A DNA stretch of 10,164 nt from positions 1 to 10,164 of the forward strand of contig JALKBU010001505.1 in the NCBI GenBank assembly GCA_023091735.1, written 5' to 3'. Every line of letters begins with the position of its first letter. The first letter of the stretch is position 1. The position numbers were made by a program, and so were the translations under genes. Under the pieces are notes generated by a model, which was not told the origin of the DNA, did not search any database, and was given only the letters and a program-made list of their open reading frames with translations. The DNA is from Trichomonas tenax. Lineage: Eukaryota; Parabasalia; Trichomonadida; Trichomonadidae. This document shows positions 7,150 to 10,164 of this stretch, one piece after another.

Positions 7150-7289
7150 GTTATGTTTCTTCCTCTCTTTCTCGCTTTCATGTTCAAGTTTTCAACATTT
7201 CTGATTGTAACGCCTTTATCATCATGACTTAATATATTTATTGGGTTCACCTGCTGAACAGAATCTTCTAATACTGGGGGTTCACTCAT
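7140..7289 (-). CDS. 49-aa basic hypothetical protein
   Basis: The best start is ATG 7289, preceded by a long T/A promoter-like tract; a longer reading up to 7418 would run through the opposing gene and the divergent promoter, so I reject it. The product begins MSEPPVLEDSVQQVNPINIL and ends in a basic stretch NMKARKRGRN, possibly nucleic-acid binding. Stop TAA 7140-7142. It diverges from the 198-aa gene and converges on the 47-aa gene with a 10-base overlap. No family recognised. Confidence 0.55.
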   Translation of the reverse strand: MSEPPVLEDSVQQVNPINILSHDDKGVTIRNVENLNMKARKRGRNITQI

Positions 7290-7326
7290 TTTTTTATTGA
7301 AATAAAAGTTTTTTATTATAAAGTAA
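7290..7326. promoter_or_regulatory. Divergent AT promoter between the 49-aa and 198-aa genes
   Basis: 37 bases, nearly all A/T, between divergent ATGs. The rightward end is TTATAAAGTAAATG, carrying the TAAATG box. The leftward end is a run of A directly before ATG (AAAAAATG) preceded by TTTTATTTC. Confidence 0.5.
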
Positions 7327-7923
7327 ATGAGAAGTAAAAGTATTCTTGCTGGAGCTGTTAATGTTCCCATCGAGCCAACAAGTAATGTTGATTCAAGGAC
7401 AACAAATAATAGTATCATTAAAAACTATAGCTCGGATAAATTAAGTAATGAAATGGAACTGAAAGACATAAAAGAAGCAACAGCTGCTGATTCCGTGAGA
7501 GTCGAATACCCACCGCCACCAGTCCCAATTATAACGAGAGAAGCAGATGTGAATCCTTATCATAGCACGAGGATGAATTATAAATCAGTTGATGAATTCC
7601 TCCTTTCATTATATCAGAATATACTGCTTGATCAAGATAAAAAATTAATATGTAACTTAGTCTCTCACGATCAAATTTTATTACCGAAAGAAGATCTTGA
7701 AACACTTATTGCATTAAAAACGGGTCATAAAGTCATTATTGATTTATTAGATCCTGAAACTTCATGCTGCCTTAAATATTCACCATTTCTGAAAATATCG
7801 CAGATAAGAGTTATTGAACAAGAAGGAACAAGTGGAGTTGATTTTAAATATAAATATTTGAATGATTACATGGACATTCTCACTAAATATAAAATTTGTT
7901 TGAAATATGCCCTTGTGAACTAA
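7327..7923 (+). CDS. 198-aa hypothetical protein with Pro-rich linker
   Basis: ATG 7327 in AAGTAAATG; stop TAA 7921-7923. The first ~65 residues are polar and look disordered, ending in a proline stretch EYPPPPVPI. The remainder looks folded: NYKSVDEFLLSLYQNILLDQ, then KKLICNLVSHDQILLPKEDL, then alternating hydrophobic strands (HKVIIDLLD, ISQIRVIEQ) and a C-terminal helix. No known family recognised. The disordered N-terminus plus compact C-terminal domain would fit a virion-associated or scaffolding protein, but that is speculation. It converges with the major capsid gene on a perfect palindrome. Confidence 0.75.
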   Translation: MRSKSILAGAVNVPIEPTSNVDSRTTNNSIIKNYSSDKLSNEMELKDIKEATAADSVRVEYPPPPVPIITREADVNPYHSTRMNYKSVDEFLLSLYQNILLDQDKKLICNLVSHDQILLPKEDLETLIALKTGHKVIIDLLDPETSCCLKYSPFLKISQIRVIEQEGTSGVDFKYKYLNDYMDILTKYKICLKYALVN

Positions 7924-7940
7924 AAATAAATTTATTTTTA
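7921..7940. terminator. Perfect 20-bp palindrome between convergent genes, candidate bidirectional terminator/poly(A) signal
   Basis: TAAAAATAAATTTATTTTTA is a perfect inverted repeat. It contains both stop codons: TAA of the 198-aa gene at its left end and, on the minus strand, TAA of the extended capsid frame at its right end. Each strand offers AATAAA just downstream of the respective stop, so the site could serve as polyadenylation or hairpin termination signal for both transcripts. Confidence 0.6.
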
Positions 7941-9506
7941 TTCAGCTTCGGCGGCTAAGTTGTAATCATCAATTCTTATATCTGGTGGTCCATTTGGTCT
8001 TGCTTGAAATGCAAAGCAGCAATGTCTCAAGAATCCAATTTGTGGCTTTTCCTTAAATGGTGTGTCATCCTGCGATGTTGTAACAGTTAATTTATAAGTA
8101 ATCGGTGAATTTGAAGCCTGTCCCTGTTAGAATGTAAAATCTGTTTCTGTAGGGAATCCCATTAAGAAATGAGTGGTATCATTGCTGACATAACCCTTGT
8201 CTTCGTTCGCTAAAGTCGTTAATGACTTCATAACATCAACATTAAAGCCAATCATATCATTATTAGTATTGCAGGCATTAGATACGATTTCGTAATATGC
8301 TGGGCTATTTGTAGATTCAGGTTCTGATGGAATTGTACCATAAGCTCCCATAAATAGTTGCACATCATTAAAAAGAGGATTCTCGAAATTCGTTAAGTAT
8401 TCGGGTGTCTTTTGGAATAAGAACCAGATCGAATTAACATTAATGGGTGTACATTCTCTTGTAAATGTACATTTAGCATTTGATTTATTAGAAATTGTTC
8501 CATCCATGGGCATCCAGTCCATCAACTTAATTGGAAAACATAAAGCCTGATTTGTGTAATGTTCAACAAGTTCAGAATAAACTTTAGGATCTAATGAGAA
8601 GTTCTTGCCTAAAACAGCGCAATCTGTAAATTGTGCCTTAACTTTTGTAAGCTTTTGCACTCCAGTTGTTATTGTAATTGCCTTTGTCGATGAATCTTGA
8701 GTCACTGATGTAATCATTGTGAACTCCTGAGACCATGGAACGAAGTGATTCGTAAGTTTTGGATATTCAACTACTTTTGCAACATTGATAGGTGTGATTA
8801 AATAATCCTCGACAGAAAGAGGACAGACCTGCAAGGCATCACTTGTGAACTTAACTTTGATTTGAATGTTACCTGCAAAGTCAGGAATAAATCTTATCGC
8901 TTCGAATGGCAAGAATTTTCTAACAGGAAGCTTTAAAGGAATTTCAACATTGATTTCAGAATTAGCAGATTTACCTCCACAATCTACAACCTGACCAGAT
9001 CTGACAGTATTAACTCTCTTCCATACGTCTGCATGTCTTGTTTTACTGAATACATCAACCTTTTTAACAGTTTCAGTTGTTCCACAATTTGAAATCACAT
9101 ATGCTTCAAATATTGCATTATCAGTGGAATATACAGATCTAACGTTTGCAAGAATTTGATAAGATCCTGAGAAATAGACTGTATCATCACATCCGAGCCA
9201 TAAAGCTGGATTATTAGTATTTGGAATAGCTGAAGCAGCAACTGCTTTAGAAAGTTTATAAGTACCTTTATAAAAAAATAGTAAATTAGTATTGCATAAA
9301 TCAATCATATTTTCACCCTTAAAGCTAATATTAAATGTTGTATATGAGTTATCGTTTATATCCTTCGGTGATGCTGGATCTTTTGACGGAACATATCTTC
9401 TATTAGTATCACCTACCTGAATGGCATTATCTATGATATCAAAGTAACTCCTGATTTGATGATAATGCTCTGCTGGTGTAAATTTATTTAATTGCTCGTT
9501 CTCCAT
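7938..9506 (-). CDS. Probable double-jelly-roll major capsid protein, stop at codon 460 with open continuation
   Basis: Starts at ATG 9506 (TTAATAAATG). The first stop is TAA 8127-8129 after 459 residues, but the frame continues for 62 more codons to TAA 7938, giving 522 codons. The product is beta-rich. Early FNISFKGENMIDLCNTNLLF fits the first barrel. IPLKLPVRKFLPFEAIRFIP with AGNIQIKVKFT is the typical mid-protein strand-turn-strand of double-jelly-roll capsids of the Polinton type (recalled pattern). The second half contains LMDWMPMDGTISN and VNSIWFLFQKTPEYLTNFEN. It is the longest gene of the window and sits near the minor capsid and ATPase genes, as expected. The post-stop part (GFLRHCCFAFQARPNGPPDI) is coding-like, so the ancestor probably ended at 7938. 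Truncated capsid, readthrough or pseudogene are all open. Confidence 0.7.
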
Positions 9507-9530
9507 TTATTAAGGAATAAAAAATAATAT
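9507..9530 (-). promoter_or_regulatory. Promoter of the major capsid gene
   Basis: The 24 bases before the capsid ATG read, on the minus strand, TATTATTTTTTATTCCTTAA followed by TAAATG with the start codon. It shows the same T-rich tract plus TAAATG box as the other virion genes and is the entire spacer to the upstream gene. Confidence 0.55.
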
Positions 9531-9950
9531 TTAATGTAAAACTCTAACTCTTCTTCTTGATGGATTTCTTGGAGTAGCATTTATTTTTTCTTGTGTGTTT
9601 GATTTTTGTGGTGTCTTCTCTACTTTTTCAGCTATGTTAGAAACGAATAATTTGTTCTCTTCTGTTTCTTTTTGACTCTCAACAGGATTTTTATTCATAT
9701 CTTTCGATTCAGTACTTCGTTCAAGTACTTCAAGCATTTTTTCGAGAAGCTTCTTATTCGTCACTGATTCATAAACTGGAACAGTTGCGGGTTCATTATT
9801 TACTTCATTCTTTGTTGTAGGTAATGGAACTTTTCGTTTTCTAACCTGAATATTTCCGTTTTTGTCCTTCATGACATAATATAATGGATGTTGGATTCCT
9901 TTTGCGTCATTAATAATTATCGAGTTTCTTTCAGATCGACTCAAGCTCAT
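9531..9950 (-). CDS. 139-aa basic coiled-coil protein, paralogue of the 72-aa product
   Basis: ATG 9950 in a TTAAATATG context; stop TAA 9531-9533. The N-terminal block GIQHPLYYVMKDKNGNIQVR followed by KRKVPLP matches the 72-aa protein at 3943-4161 in spacing and key residues (G-I, P, Y-V, D-K-N, I, K-x-P-L). A central helix (NKKLLEKMLEVLERSTES) could be a coiled coil, and the C-terminus is disordered and Arg-rich (PRNPSRRRVRVLH), a possible DNA-binding tail. It lies directly upstream of the capsid gene in the same direction and could be a core or scaffolding protein; function unknown. Confidence 0.75.
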   Translation of the reverse strand: MSLSRSERNSIIINDAKGIQHPLYYVMKDKNGNIQVRKRKVPLPTTKNEVNNEPATVPVYESVTNKKLLEKMLEVLERSTESKDMNKNPVESQKETEENKLFVSNIAEKVEKTPQKSNTQEKINATPRNPSRRRVRVLH

Positions 9951-10003
9951 ATTTAATTTGAATTAAAAAATAGTATTTTTAATTTTTTATCCCATAATAA
10001 ATC
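9951..10003. promoter_or_regulatory. Divergent AT intergenic promoter region
   Basis: 53 nearly pure A/T bases between divergent ATGs. The leftward start is TTAAATATG. The rightward start follows CATAATAAATC, a weaker version of the window's TAAATG box. T-runs (TTTTTAATTTTTTAT) lie in the middle. Confidence 0.45.
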
Positions 10004-10164
10004 ATGGATTGCGAACAATCGCGGGCACAGAGTGCCTTGACAGACATTGAAGCTCTTAAATCATCTTTGAAGGAAGAAATATTAAACGAACTCAAGGCAA
10101 CACAAAAACCAAAGAAGAATAAAAAGTCTGAAGAAAAGACAGATGCAGGATTCACTCCAACAGA
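10004..10164 (+). CDS. Lys-rich, helical protein, 3' end outside window
   Basis: ATG 10004 opens 53 codons without a stop to the window edge. After MDCEQSRAQSAL the sequence is a charged helix (DIEALKSSLKEEILNELK) followed by a Lys-rich linker (KPKKNKKSEEK). The RAQSAL segment is encoded by a mini-hairpin at 10024-10036. It diverges from the 139-aa gene. No family can be named from this fragment. Confidence 0.6.
   Translation, partial: MDCEQSRAQSALTDIEALKSSLKEEILNELKATQKPKKNKKSEEKTDAGFTPT
10024..10036. repeat. GC mini-hairpin near the start of the last gene
   Basis: GGCAC-AGA-GTGCC, a perfect 5-bp stem with a 3-nt loop. The stem is identical to that of the integrase hairpin at 2163-2175 (GGCAC/GTGCC) while the loop differs (AGA against GAA), so this may be a second copy of the same element. 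The reading frame is kept. Confidence 0.7.

Noticed and set aside
9095..9304. Minus-strand 69-codon frame inside the capsid gene
   Set aside because: Runs in another frame within the capsid coding sequence; its hydrophobicity is a by-product of AT-rich codons.
1939..9506. Reassigned genetic code (UAA/UAG read as Gln throughout)
   Set aside because: Each gene has only one internal UAR, and several genes end in UAA a few bases before the next gene's start box (for example 4439, 3943, 6777), so UAA clearly terminates. TGA stops also occur, and UAR is absent elsewhere inside frames.

Overview
The window is AT-rich, dense in short genes, and reads as most of an integrated Maverick/Polinton-like (Polintoviricetes-type) double-stranded DNA virus, probably an ageing endogenous copy in a eukaryotic genome. 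The diagnostic genes are a DDE retroviral-type integrase (1939-3056), an FtsK/HerA (A32-like) genome-packaging ATPase (4999-5898, minus), a probable double-jelly-roll major capsid protein (7938-9506, minus) and two mutually homologous minor-capsid/penton-like proteins of almost identical length (3060-3917 minus; 5923-6777 plus). No protein-primed DNA polymerase B or adenovirus-type protease is seen; in this family they would be expected outside the window. The host cannot be proven from the sequence. Dispersed GC-rich mini-hairpins and GGTTCCAGG inverted repeats in a very AT-rich background would fit an early-diverging fungus, for example a glomeromycete; this is an inference only.

Layout. 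Positions 3-536 hold the end of a DUF3223 (DCL-type) gene with a C-terminal zinc/HNH-like segment. Positions 537-1460 have no intact gene; they contain a MITE-like inverted-repeat unit (635-986), a probable relic of a capsid-gene C-terminus on the minus strand (1060-1185) and a cluster of AT palindromes (1393-1447) that may lie near the element's left edge. Next come an unknown acidic-tailed gene (1463-1914, frame-broken) and the integrase (frame-broken and stop-broken). A minus-strand block, read from 5898 down to 3060, encodes the ATPase, a 182-aa Ala-rich basic protein, a 77-aa membrane protein, a 72-aa coiled-coil protein and minor capsid A. A divergent AT promoter (5899-5922) separates this from a plus-strand block of minor capsid B, a 67-aa protein and a 47-aa membrane protein. 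A 49-aa basic protein (minus) and a 198-aa unknown (plus) diverge from 7290-7326. The 198-aa gene converges with the major capsid gene on a perfect 20-bp palindrome. A 139-aa basic coiled-coil gene (minus) lies upstream of the capsid gene, and a truncated Lys-rich gene starts at 10004.

Common themes. Most gene starts are embedded in a TAAATG or closely related box preceded by T-rich sequence, like the late promoters of poxviruses, which suggests virus-type transcription signals. Five core genes (integrase, minor capsids A and B, ATPase, major capsid) each carry exactly one in-frame UAA or UAG, with the same frame continuing as recognisable protein, and two genes also appear to lack one base. 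This suggests a recently inactivated provirus, or less likely programmed readthrough. Five or more GC-rich mini-hairpins (5-6 bp stems, 3-nt loops) sit inside reading frames without breaking them.
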